Origin: Variovorax sp. Root318D1
GTDB lineage: Bacteria > Pseudomonadota > Gammaproteobacteria > Burkholderiales > Burkholderiaceae_C
Direction: 5' to 3'
Assembly: GCF_001424835.1 (NCBI RefSeq)
Contig: NZ_LMCQ01000012.1
Coordinates: 704,840-768,839, forward strand
Length of the DNA: 64,000 nucleotides
Positions 55,195 through 63,109 of the stretch are shown here, piece by piece. Numbering within the stretch: position 1 is the first letter of the stretch; the number at the start of each line of letters is the position of its first letter. Below the pieces are notes generated by a model. It was not told the origin of the DNA and searched no databases. It saw nothing but the letters and a program-made list of their open reading frames with translations. The translations under genes and the position numbers were made by a program.

Positions 55195-55389
55195 GGCGAT
55201 GAAGTGGGGCGAAGCGCGCCGGACGGCGCATCGCGTGCATCGTAGCCCGCTCGGAGCGAGCCAACCTTAAGCGGCGCTGAAACGGCAACCGCGGTGCATT
55301 ACTCGTGGGCCCGGGGTTTTCGCAATCTCCAGCCAGAATGGCGCCGCGTCCGACTTGACCTGCGCCCGCCCGGGCGTAGCCTGCGCTCC

Positions 55390-55515
55390 ATGAGAAGCGC
55401 AACCCTTGTTCTTCTGTTCTGCCTCGGCCTCCTGGCCGCCGGCTGCAACGAAAAGCCAAAGCCCGGCGGCCCGCTGCCGAAGGCTTCGGCGGTTCACGCG
55501 TTGCAGTCGCTTTGA
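55390..55515 (+). CDS. Small lipoprotein (41 aa)
   Basis: The short product consists of a basic start, a hydrophobic stretch and a lipobox (LLAAGC at about residues 15-20), then a charged Lys/Pro tail, as in the small LptM/entericidin-like lipoproteins of Comamonadaceae. The ribosome-binding site is weak. The frame is open 32 codons further upstream, but the lipobox position favours this ATG. Function unknown. Confidence 0.5.
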   Translation: MRSATLVLLFCLGLLAAGCNEKPKPGGPLPKASAVHALQSL

Positions 55516-55635
55516 CGCTTTGCGCGTCTGGCAGGCCTCCGCGTCCCATGCGACGCGGCGGGGCGCTGCGTCCCGGGTGACGGAGTTATCCTCGATGCGG
55601 AGACACTCCTTGCGTGCATTGCACGCAAATCACCA

Positions 55636-56895
55636 ATGAAGGCATCGCCTCGCACCGATCACCAGCCCGATTCACGCTACGCCATGTTTCGGCTGGGCCT
55701 GACCCTGCTCATCATGACCGTGGGCAGCAGCGGCATGTACGTCGTCTCGGTGATGCTGCCCGCGGTGCAGGCAGAGTTCGGCGTCGCTCGCGCCGATGCC
55801 TCGCTGCCCTACACGCTGCTGATGCTGGGCTTTGGCATCGGCGGCGTGCTGATGGGGCGCCTTGCTGATCGCTTCGGCGTGATGTGGCCCCTGCTGGGCG
55901 GTGCCGTCAGCCTGGGCCTTGGATACGTCGCCTGCGGCATGGCCGACGGCATCGTGGCCTTCACTGTGGCGCAGGCGGTGCTGGTCGGCCTGCTTGGCAG
56001 TGCCGCGGCCTTTGCGCCGCTGGTGGCCGACACCTCGCTCTGGTTCGTGAAGCGGCGCGGCATTGCGGTCGCGGTGTGTGCGAGCGGCAACTATGTGGCC
56101 GGTGCGGTCTGGCCGCCGATCGCGCAGCATTTCATCGAGACGGTGGGCTGGCGGCAGACCTACATCGGCATGGGTGTGTTCTGCGGCTTGGCGATGGCGG
56201 CGCTTGCGCTCTTCATGCGAGCCCGCCCGCCGGGCATCGCTGTCGAGCCTGCCGGTTTGGCGCCTGCCATGGGAGCGGTGCGCCAGCGCGACATGACGCG
56301 GCCGTTCGGCCTCAGCATGGGCACTGCGCAAGGCCTGCTGTGCGTGGCCGGCGTTGCCTGCTGCGTGGCCATGTCGATGCCGCAGGTGCACATCGTGGCC
56401 TATTGCAGCGACCTGGGTTATGGGGCCGCGCGTGGCGCGCAGATGCTGTCGCTGATGCTGGCTTTTGGCGTGGTGAGCCGACTGGTGTCGGGCGCCATCT
56501 GCGACCGCATCGGCGGCCTGCGCACGCTGCTCCTGGGCGGCGTGCTGCAGTGCGTGGCGCTGCTGCTGTTCCTGCCCTTCGATGGTTTGGTGCCGCTGTA
56601 CGTGATCTCGGCGCTGTTCGGGCTGTTCCAGGGCGGTATCGTGCCCTCTTACGCGATCATCGTGCGCGAGCACTTTCCGCCCGCCGAGGCGGGCGCGCGT
56701 GTGGGCACGGTGCTGATGTTCACGCTCTTCGGCATGGCGCTGGGTGGCTGGATGTCGGGCAAGGTGTTCGACCTGACCGGCAGCTACCACGCGGCGTTCT
56801 TGAACGGCATCGGATGGAACTTGCTGAACGTGAGCATCGCGGCGATGCTGCTGTTCAGGGTCCGCCATCTTCAGCTTCGCACCGCCGCGACGTAG
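55636..56895 (+). CDS. MFS transporter
   Basis: The 419-residue protein has twelve predicted membrane segments and MFS loop motifs: GRLADRFGVMWPLLGG between helices 2 and 3, and CDRIGGLRTLLLGGVL between helices 8 and 9. The overall pattern (FVKRRGIAVAVCASGNYVAGAVWPP and LFGLFQGGIVPSYAIIVREHFP) is like the oxalate/formate and monocarboxylate-type MFS carriers. The substrate is not predictable. An ATG 16 codons into the frame is an alternative start. It converges with the phospholipase gene, with five bases between stops. Confidence 0.9.
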   Translation: MKASPRTDHQPDSRYAMFRLGLTLLIMTVGSSGMYVVSVMLPAVQAEFGVARADASLPYTLLMLGFGIGGVLMGRLADRFGVMWPLLGGAVSLGLGYVACGMADGIVAFTVAQAVLVGLLGSAAAFAPLVADTSLWFVKRRGIAVAVCASGNYVAGAVWPPIAQHFIETVGWRQTYIGMGVFCGLAMAALALFMRARPPGIAVEPAGLAPAMGAVRQRDMTRPFGLSMGTAQGLLCVAGVACCVAMSMPQVHIVAYCSDLGYGAARGAQMLSLMLAFGVVSRLVSGAICDRIGGLRTLLLGGVLQCVALLLFLPFDGLVPLYVISALFGLFQGGIVPSYAIIVREHFPPAEAGARVGTVLMFTLFGMALGGWMSGKVFDLTGSYHAAFLNGIGWNLLNVSIAAMLLFRVRHLQLRTAAT

Positions 56896-56900
56896 CGCCG

Positions 56901-59087
56901 TCAGAGATCGGCCAGGCCCATCGCCGGATCGCTCACCGTATGCCTGCCGGTTTCGACGCGGCCCGCAAATCGGCGCACGTAGGCCGCGTCGGCATCGCAG
57001 GCCACTTCGAAGTCGTACCACGCGCCGCTCGAGGCCAGATCCCAGTGCAGCTCGGCCTTGGCGCCGCCCTTCACGGTTGCCGTCCACGGGCCGTCGCTTC
57101 GGTAGGCCTTGGCGCGCACGGTGAACTTGCAGGTGTTCTTGCCGCCGTTGAGCATCTCCAGGTACACGTTGCCGTTGGCGATGTCGTAGCACACGCGCAC
57201 CTCGGGCGCGGCGGCATCCCCGGCGCGCAGCCGGTTGAGGTCGCCCTTGAAGTGGCGGTGAAAGCCGTTGGGCCCGAGCACCCACAGGTCGTAGAAGCCG
57301 CTGTTGTCCGTGGTCGCGTTCCATGCGTCGTCGAGCGTCTTGCCGGGCTCGACCATGTAGCGGCGCGGCAGCCGGTCGAGGTTGAGCCTGTCGTACACGT
57401 GGAACACCGCCGCCGCCTTGCCGGTGTTCGCGAACAGCAGCTGCACCTTGCCGCCGACGCCATCGGCGCGGGCGCTGGTGTGCAGCTCGTAGGGCAGTGC
57501 GCGCGAAGGGCGCGTGCCTGTGGCCTGGCGCGGCAGTTGCGGATCGAGCGGCAGCGCAACCTGCGCCAGTGCCTCCTGGTCCGCACGCAGCTGGTCGGCT
57601 TCGGCCTTGCTCTTGCGGCCCGCCAGCGTGGGCAGTGCCTCGCTGTTGGGGTTGGCAAAGTTGAAGGCGCTCGTGAGGTCGCCGCACACCGCGCGGCGGA
57701 AGGCGCCGATGTTGGGCTCCCTCACGCCGAAGCGCGCTTCGACGAAACGGATCACCGAGGTGTGGTCAAAGGCTTGTGAGTTGACCCAGCCGCCGCGGCT
57801 CCAGGGCGACACGACGTACATTGGCACACGCACGCCCGGGCCATAGACGCGGCCGTCGGGTGCGGGCTGGTCGGTGGTGCCGGGCGGGTTCGGATGGTTG
57901 AAGCGCTCGAAGGCGACGTCCGATTCGGGCAGCGTGGTCTTGCCGGCGGCCGTACCGTCGGCATTGAGCGAAGGCGCCGCGGGCGAAGGGTAGTGATCGA
58001 AGTAGCCGTCGTTCTCGTCGAAGTCGATGAAGAGCACGGTCTTGCTCCATACGTCGGGCACGGAGGTGAGCGCGTCCAGCGTTTCCTGGATGTACCAGGC
58101 TCCCTGCACCGGGCTCGACGGGCCGGGGTGCTCGGAGTAGGTGGCCGGCGCGATGATCCACGAGACCTGCGGCAGCTTGCCGTTCTTGATGTCCTGGCGG
58201 AACTGCCCGAGAAAACCGCCATCGGGCATGGTGTTGGCAATGCCCTTGTAAAGCGGATTGCCAGCGTCGTCGCTGGCCGGGTCGTAGGCCGGCGAGGCCA
58301 CGTCGTTGCTCACGGGCTTGCCCGAGGCCTCGTTGGCGAGCCGGTACTGCTTGAAGCCGGCCAGCGGGTTGTCGCCGAAGTTCTCCGGCATGTTCTGGTA
58401 GACGATCCAGCTCACCTTGGCTTCCTGCAGCCGCTCCGGATAGGTCTTCCACTCGAAGCCCTTGGCCGAGCTGTCGATCGAGTCCCACTCGTTGTTGACC
58501 GAGGCTACGTTCGCGCCGGTGGGACCGTTGGTGCCGGTCCAGAGGAACATGCGGTTCGAATTGGTACCGGTGTGCATGCTGCAGTGATAGCCGTCGCACA
58601 AGGTGAACGCGTTGGCAAGCGCGAACTGGAAGGGCAGTTCGGCCTCCTTGTAGTAGCCCATGGCCGCGTTGGTCTTGTAGCGCGGCCACTGGTAGGTGCG
58701 CCCTCCGTCCCAGGCGTTCTGGCCGTCGCTCCACGAGTGCGGCGTTCCGCTCACGCGCTGTGCGTTGCCCTTGCGGCTGTCCAGGTGGTAGGGCAGCACC
58801 GGGTTGCCCGTGGCATCGGCCTGCTGCCAGACGCTGCGGCCCTTGGGCAGCGGAATGGTGAAGCGGTCGCCAAAGCCGCGCACGCCCATGAGCGTGCCGA
58901 AGTAGTGGTCGAACGACCGGTTCTCCTGCATCAGGATGACGATGTGCTCGACGTCCTGGATGGTGCCGGTCTTGTTGTTGGCGGGAATGGCCAGCGCACG
59001 GCGAATGCTTGGCGGAAAGGCGGCGATGGCGAGCGCGGCGGCACCGGTGGTGGCCGTGCCTGCGAGAAATTTGCGGCGTGAGTTCAT
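56901..59087 (-). CDS. Phosphocholine-type phospholipase C, Tat-exported
   Basis: The 728-residue protein begins with a twin-arginine signal (NSRRKFLAGTATTGAAAL) of the type used to export folded phospholipases. The phosphoesterase domain (about 40-500) has the metal-binding VILMQENRSFDHYFGT motif, SDGQNAWDGG, IDFDENDGYFDHYPSP and VSPWSRGGWV. Two DUF756 beta domains follow (about 530-725). This architecture fits the Pseudomonas PlcH/PlcN and acid-phosphatase superfamily, about 690-730 residues long. It would cleave phosphocholine from phosphatidylcholine or sphingomyelin outside the inner membrane, and may be secreted by the type II system encoded nearby. A small lipoprotein gene lies just upstream. 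Confidence 0.94.
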   Translation of the reverse strand: MNSRRKFLAGTATTGAAALAIAAFPPSIRRALAIPANNKTGTIQDVEHIVILMQENRSFDHYFGTLMGVRGFGDRFTIPLPKGRSVWQQADATGNPVLPYHLDSRKGNAQRVSGTPHSWSDGQNAWDGGRTYQWPRYKTNAAMGYYKEAELPFQFALANAFTLCDGYHCSMHTGTNSNRMFLWTGTNGPTGANVASVNNEWDSIDSSAKGFEWKTYPERLQEAKVSWIVYQNMPENFGDNPLAGFKQYRLANEASGKPVSNDVASPAYDPASDDAGNPLYKGIANTMPDGGFLGQFRQDIKNGKLPQVSWIIAPATYSEHPGPSSPVQGAWYIQETLDALTSVPDVWSKTVLFIDFDENDGYFDHYPSPAAPSLNADGTAAGKTTLPESDVAFERFNHPNPPGTTDQPAPDGRVYGPGVRVPMYVVSPWSRGGWVNSQAFDHTSVIRFVEARFGVREPNIGAFRRAVCGDLTSAFNFANPNSEALPTLAGRKSKAEADQLRADQEALAQVALPLDPQLPRQATGTRPSRALPYELHTSARADGVGGKVQLLFANTGKAAAVFHVYDRLNLDRLPRRYMVEPGKTLDDAWNATTDNSGFYDLWVLGPNGFHRHFKGDLNRLRAGDAAAPEVRVCYDIANGNVYLEMLNGGKNTCKFTVRAKAYRSDGPWTATVKGGAKAELHWDLASSGAWYDFEVACDADAAYVRRFAGRVETGRHTVSDPAMGLADL

Positions 59088-59113
59088 GGTGTTGTTCTGG
59101 CGTTACGTGGTGT

Positions 59114-59305
59114 TCAGGGCGCGCAACGCATCTCGGGCTTGACGCTGGTGTCCGTCGGCGGTGCGGCGGGGGTGGTCGGCGTCGGAGCCGCCACGCCAGG
59201 CAGGAAACCGGAGAAGCCGCCGCCGTCGCCGCCACCGCAGGCGGAGAGGGCGAAGGCCAGGACCAATGCGGGCACGAGCCGCACGGGCAGGGAAGAAAGT
59301 CGCAT
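59114..59305 (-). CDS. Small lipoprotein upstream of phospholipase C
   Basis: The 63-residue product has a signal with a lipobox (LSACGGG at about residues 20-26), then a Gly- and Pro/Thr-rich linker ending in PEMRCAP. AGGAA precedes the ATG. It lies 26 bases before the phospholipase start on the same strand and is probably cotranscribed with it. No family is recognised; a chaperone or anchoring role for the enzyme is only a guess. Confidence 0.65.
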   Translation of the reverse strand: MRLSSLPVRLVPALVLAFALSACGGGDGGGFSGFLPGVAAPTPTTPAAPPTDTSVKPEMRCAP

Positions 59306-59498
59306 GGTGGGTTCCTAGGAGTTGTCGCGTGTCGGCACTCGATGCGGCAAAAAAATGGCGCCACCAAAGGCACCGCGCACCGGGCGGTCACAAGACTAGG
59401 GAGAACCCGTTACATCGCCATGAACGAGCGATGACAAGGCAAAGGCGCCGCAGGCGCCAGGAGGGAAGCACTGCGAAGGTGCCCGCCCTCGACGAGGC

Positions 59499-60398
59499 TC
59501 AATGCTCGTTGCTGATGCCGCTGGAAACGTGGCCGGCAGGCACGTGGCGTGCCGCGGCGTCGACGTGGCCGGTCTGGTCGTCGAAGAAGAAATCGGGCTC
59601 GAATTCGCGCAGGAACTCGCCCTTGGGCAGGCCGCCGAGGAACATGGCTTCATCGACGCGAATGTTCCACTTCATCAGCGTGCGGATCGCGCGCTCGTGC
59701 GCGGGCGCGCTGCGCGCAGTGACCAGCGCGGTGCGGATGCGCATCTGCGCATTGCCGGCCATCTGCAGGCGATGCAGCGCGGTCAGCAAAGGTTTGAAAG
59801 GCCCTTCGGGCAAGGGCAGGTCGGCCTTGCTGAGTTCGTGGGCCTGGAAGGCGTCGAGGCCTTGCGCCTGGAACACGCGCTCGGCTTCGTCGGAGAACAG
59901 CACCGCGTCGCCGTCGAAGGCAATGCGCACTTCGTTGGGCCAAGCATCGCTGGCTTTTACCGATTCGACCAGCACACGCGCGGCCGGAAAGCCCGCGACA
60001 AGGGCCTCGCGCACGTCCTCTGCGTTGACCGACAGGAACAGGTGCGCGCGCAGCGGGCGCAGGTAGCCAAAGGGTGGGCGGCCTTGCGTGAACACGCCGC
60101 GCTGCAGCTTGATGTCGGCGGCCGCGCTGGAGCGGAAGATGCGCATGCCCGAAACCGGGTCGTTGCGCGAGAGGATCACCACCTCGACGCGCTGCACGCC
60201 GTCGTCGTTGAAGCGCAGCAGCTTGCGGATCAGCGAGTACGCGATGCCCGGCGCGGCCGGCACGTCGATGCGGTCGAGCTGCAGCTTCATGTAGCCCTCG
60301 TTGTCGCCGGCCTCGAAGATCCTGTTTTCTTCTTCGAGGTTGAACAGCGCGCGCGAGGAGATCGCGACCACGAGTTTGTCTTCGAGCGTGACGGGCAT
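59499..60398 (-). CDS. 5'-nucleotidase (cytosolic 5'-nucleotidase-like)
   Basis: The 299-residue protein resembles the PF06189 5'-nucleotidase family: VVAISSRALFNLEEENRIF near the start, VEVVILSRNDPVSGMRIF, an IAFDGDAVLFSDEAERVFQ HAD-like strand with Asp residues, and TALVTARSAPAHERAIRTL. It would dephosphorylate nucleoside monophosphates in the cytoplasm. The gene follows gspF by 24 bases on the same strand, so it may ride on the secretion operon transcript without a shared role. The last 20 residues include several His and are not conserved in pattern. Confidence 0.9.
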   Translation of the reverse strand: MPVTLEDKLVVAISSRALFNLEEENRIFEAGDNEGYMKLQLDRIDVPAAPGIAYSLIRKLLRFNDDGVQRVEVVILSRNDPVSGMRIFRSSAAADIKLQRGVFTQGRPPFGYLRPLRAHLFLSVNAEDVREALVAGFPAARVLVESVKASDAWPNEVRIAFDGDAVLFSDEAERVFQAQGLDAFQAHELSKADLPLPEGPFKPLLTALHRLQMAGNAQMRIRTALVTARSAPAHERAIRTLMKWNIRVDEAMFLGGLPKGEFLREFEPDFFFDDQTGHVDAAARHVPAGHVSSGISNEH

Positions 60399-60422
60399 GG
60401 GGTGCGGTGTTTCCTGGCGGCG

Positions 60423-61658
60423 TTACTTGACGAACTGGTTCAGCTGGATGATAGGCAGCATCACCGCCAGCACGATGAGCATCACCACACCGCCCATGGC
60501 CACGATCAGCAAGGGCTCGAGAATGGTCGCCAGGTGCATCGCGCGGCGCTGCACTTCGGCGCCAAGCTGGTTGGCCGCGCGCTGGAGCATCAGCGGTAGC
60601 GTGCCCGTCTGCTCGCCCAGGCGGGCGAACATCGACACCAGTCCCGGGAAGCGCTTTTTCTGCGCCAGCGCCGAGGCCAGCGGCGCGCCTTCGCGCACCA
60701 GCACCAGCGCATCGAGCGCATCCGCGCGCATGGCGCGGTTGCCGAGCGTTTCCGAGGCCGCCTGCAACGCGCGCAGGATCGGCACGCCGGCCGTGGCGAG
60801 CATCGCCAGCGTGCTGGCAAAACGCGCCGCGTTGTAGCCGCGCGCGAGCTTGCCGACCAGCGGCAGCTTGAGCCAGGCGGCATCGAACTTCAGCCGGAAA
60901 GCCTCTTGCGCCAGCGCGAGCCGCACGGCGATGGCGACAAACACCGCGCCGCCCAGCATCCACCACCCGTAGTTGCGCACCGCGGCGCTCAGCGACAGCA
61001 TCACGGTGGTGAGAAAGGGCAGCGACCGCTTGGTGCCCGCGAACACCTGCGCCACCTGCGGCACCACATAACTCACGAGGAAGATCACGATCACGATCGC
61101 CACCAGCGTAACGATCGCCGGATAGAGCGCGGCGCCAATCAACTTCTGTTGCAGCGCCTGCCGCTCTTCGAGATCGTCGGCGAGCCGGTCGAGCACGAGG
61201 CCGAGATTGCCGCTCTGCTCGCCCGCGCCGATCACCGCGGTGTAAATGGGCGAGAACTCGCGCGGATGTGCCGCCAGCGCGCGTGCAAAGGGCGAGCCCG
61301 CGTTGACTTCGGCACGCAGCGACGCGACCAGGTTGCGCTGCGGCTCGGTCTCGGCCTCGTCGGTGAGCGCAGTCAATGCGCGTTCGAGCGGCAGGCCGGA
61401 GGACACGAGGCCGGCGAGCTGGCGCGTCCACACCGCGAGTCCGGTGGTACTGAATATCCTGGCGCCGCCGCCGAGCCACCGGCGCAGGCCGCCGTTGCCG
61501 GTGCCGTTGACATGGCTGCTGCCGACCGGCGTGACGGACAGCGGAATGAGTGCCTGCGCGCGCAGCAGGCTGCGTGCGCTGCGCGCGGTGTCGGCCTCCA
61601 GCACGCCTTCGCGCGACTGGCCGCTGGCATCGATGGCTTCGAAGGAATAGGCGGGCAT
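60423..61658 (-). CDS. gspF: Type II secretion system inner-membrane protein GspF
   Basis: The 411-residue protein has two T2SSF domains (about 70-195 and 275-400) and three membrane spans near 170-195, 220-245 and 375-400. Family stretches are TRQLAGLVSSGLPLERAL, VIGAGEQSGNLGLVLDRLADDLE and, in the second domain, FASTLAMLATAGVPILRAL and RLGEQTGTLPLMLQRAA. It is the platform protein linking the GspE ATPase to pseudopilus assembly. It starts 15 bases after the gspE stop in the order D-E-F on this strand. Confidence 0.95.
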   Translation of the reverse strand: MPAYSFEAIDASGQSREGVLEADTARSARSLLRAQALIPLSVTPVGSSHVNGTGNGGLRRWLGGGARIFSTTGLAVWTRQLAGLVSSGLPLERALTALTDEAETEPQRNLVASLRAEVNAGSPFARALAAHPREFSPIYTAVIGAGEQSGNLGLVLDRLADDLEERQALQQKLIGAALYPAIVTLVAIVIVIFLVSYVVPQVAQVFAGTKRSLPFLTTVMLSLSAAVRNYGWWMLGGAVFVAIAVRLALAQEAFRLKFDAAWLKLPLVGKLARGYNAARFASTLAMLATAGVPILRALQAASETLGNRAMRADALDALVLVREGAPLASALAQKKRFPGLVSMFARLGEQTGTLPLMLQRAANQLGAEVQRRAMHLATILEPLLIVAMGGVVMLIVLAVMLPIIQLNQFVK

Positions 61659-61673
61659 GGCAGAGCGGGAAAA

Positions 61674-63065
61674 CTATTCGCGCGTGACCCGCAACAGCTC
61701 GGCACGCGAGGTGATGCCGGCCTGCACCAGCCGTTCGCCGTCTTCGCGCATCGAGCGCAGTCCGCCGCGCGCGCCGGCTTCGAAGAGCTTGCTCTCGGCG
61801 GCCTTGCCATGGATGAGCGCCTGCACTTCGTCATTGGCCACCAGCAGTTCGAAGATGCCGGTGCGGCCCTGGTAGCCGGTCTGGCCGCAGGCCTCGCAGC
61901 CGGCACCGCCGCAGCTGGTGCAGACCTTGCGCACCAGGCGCTGCGCGAGCACGCCCAGCAATGACGAGCTCAGCAGGAAAGGCTCCACGCCCATATCGGT
62001 CAGGCGCGTGACGGCACTGACCGAGTCGTTGGTGTGCAGCGTTGCCAGCACGAGGTGGCCGGTGAGCGAAGCCTGGATGGCGATTTGCGCGGTTTCGAAG
62101 TCGCGGATTTCGCCGATCATGATCACGTCCGGGTCCTGCCGCAGGATGGCGCGCAAGGCCTTTGCGAAGGTGAGTTCGATCTTGGCATTGATCTGCGTCT
62201 GGCCCACGCCCGGCAGCTCGTATTCGATGGGATCTTCCACGGTCATGATGTTGCTGCGGCCCGCGTCGAGCCGGGCCAGCGCGGCATACAGCGTGGTGGT
62301 CTTGCCCGACCCAGTGGGCCCGGTCACCAGGATGATGCCGTGCGGCTGCGCAATGAGGCGCTCGAAGCGCTCGAGCGTGTCGCCCTGCATGCCGACCGAT
62401 TCGAGCGTGAGCTTCGATTCGGTCTTGTCCAGAAGGCGCAGCACCGCGCGCTCGCCGTGGGCGCTTGGCAGCGTGGAAACGCGCACGTCGACCGCGCGCG
62501 TGCCGATGCGAAGGCTGATGCGCCCGTCCTGCGGCAGCCGCTTCTCGGAGATGTCGAGATCGGCCATGATCTTCAGGCGCGAGATCAGCGCGGCGTGCAG
62601 GGCCCGGTTGGGTTGCACCACTTCGCGCAGCGTGCCGTCGATGCGAAAACGCACGGACGAGGTGCGCTCGTAGGGCTCGATGTGGATGTCGCTCGCGCCG
62701 TCGCGCGCGGCCTGCGTGAGCAGTGCGTTGAGCATGCGGATGATGGGCGCGTCGCCAGCACTTTCCAGCAGGTCTTCGACGGCCGGCAGCTCCTGCATCA
62801 TCCGCGAGAGGTCGGCATCGCTCTGCACCTCGCTCACCACCGCGGCAGCGCTCGACTCGCCCTGCGCATAAGCCGCGCTGATGCGCTGCGCAAGCGGGCC
62901 GTCGGCCAGCACCTCGAAGGCCTGCACGCCGTATTTGCGCGTGACCTCGCTGAGCGCGCTGCGCGAAGGGTGGTTCGACATCCACAGCGTGCAGCGGCCG
63001 TCGTCGGCTTCCTCGAGCAGCAGTTGCTGGCTGCGTGCGAACGCGTAAGGCAGGGGGTGGCGCAT
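61674..63065 (-). CDS. gspE: Type II secretion system ATPase GspE
   Basis: The 463-residue AAA-type secretion ATPase has a short N-terminal region and a full motor domain. Walker A is GPTGSGKT (249-256), the Asp box is DPIEYELPGVGQTQ, Walker B is DPDVIMIGEIRD, and the His box is TLHTND. A four-cysteine zinc module (Cys382, 385, 390, 393; VCTSCGGAGCEACG) is typical of GspE/PilB. The N-terminal part lacks a long N1 domain, so it is at the short end of the family. It powers secretion through GspF and the pseudopilus. Confidence 0.95.
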   Translation of the reverse strand: MRHPLPYAFARSQQLLLEEADDGRCTLWMSNHPSRSALSEVTRKYGVQAFEVLADGPLAQRISAAYAQGESSAAAVVSEVQSDADLSRMMQELPAVEDLLESAGDAPIIRMLNALLTQAARDGASDIHIEPYERTSSVRFRIDGTLREVVQPNRALHAALISRLKIMADLDISEKRLPQDGRISLRIGTRAVDVRVSTLPSAHGERAVLRLLDKTESKLTLESVGMQGDTLERFERLIAQPHGIILVTGPTGSGKTTTLYAALARLDAGRSNIMTVEDPIEYELPGVGQTQINAKIELTFAKALRAILRQDPDVIMIGEIRDFETAQIAIQASLTGHLVLATLHTNDSVSAVTRLTDMGVEPFLLSSSLLGVLAQRLVRKVCTSCGGAGCEACGQTGYQGRTGIFELLVANDEVQALIHGKAAESKLFEAGARGGLRSMREDGERLVQAGITSRAELLRVTRE

Positions 63066-63109
63066 GGGCGGAGTGAGCGGTGCGTGTTCGTCGGAGCGGC
63101 GGGATGGCC

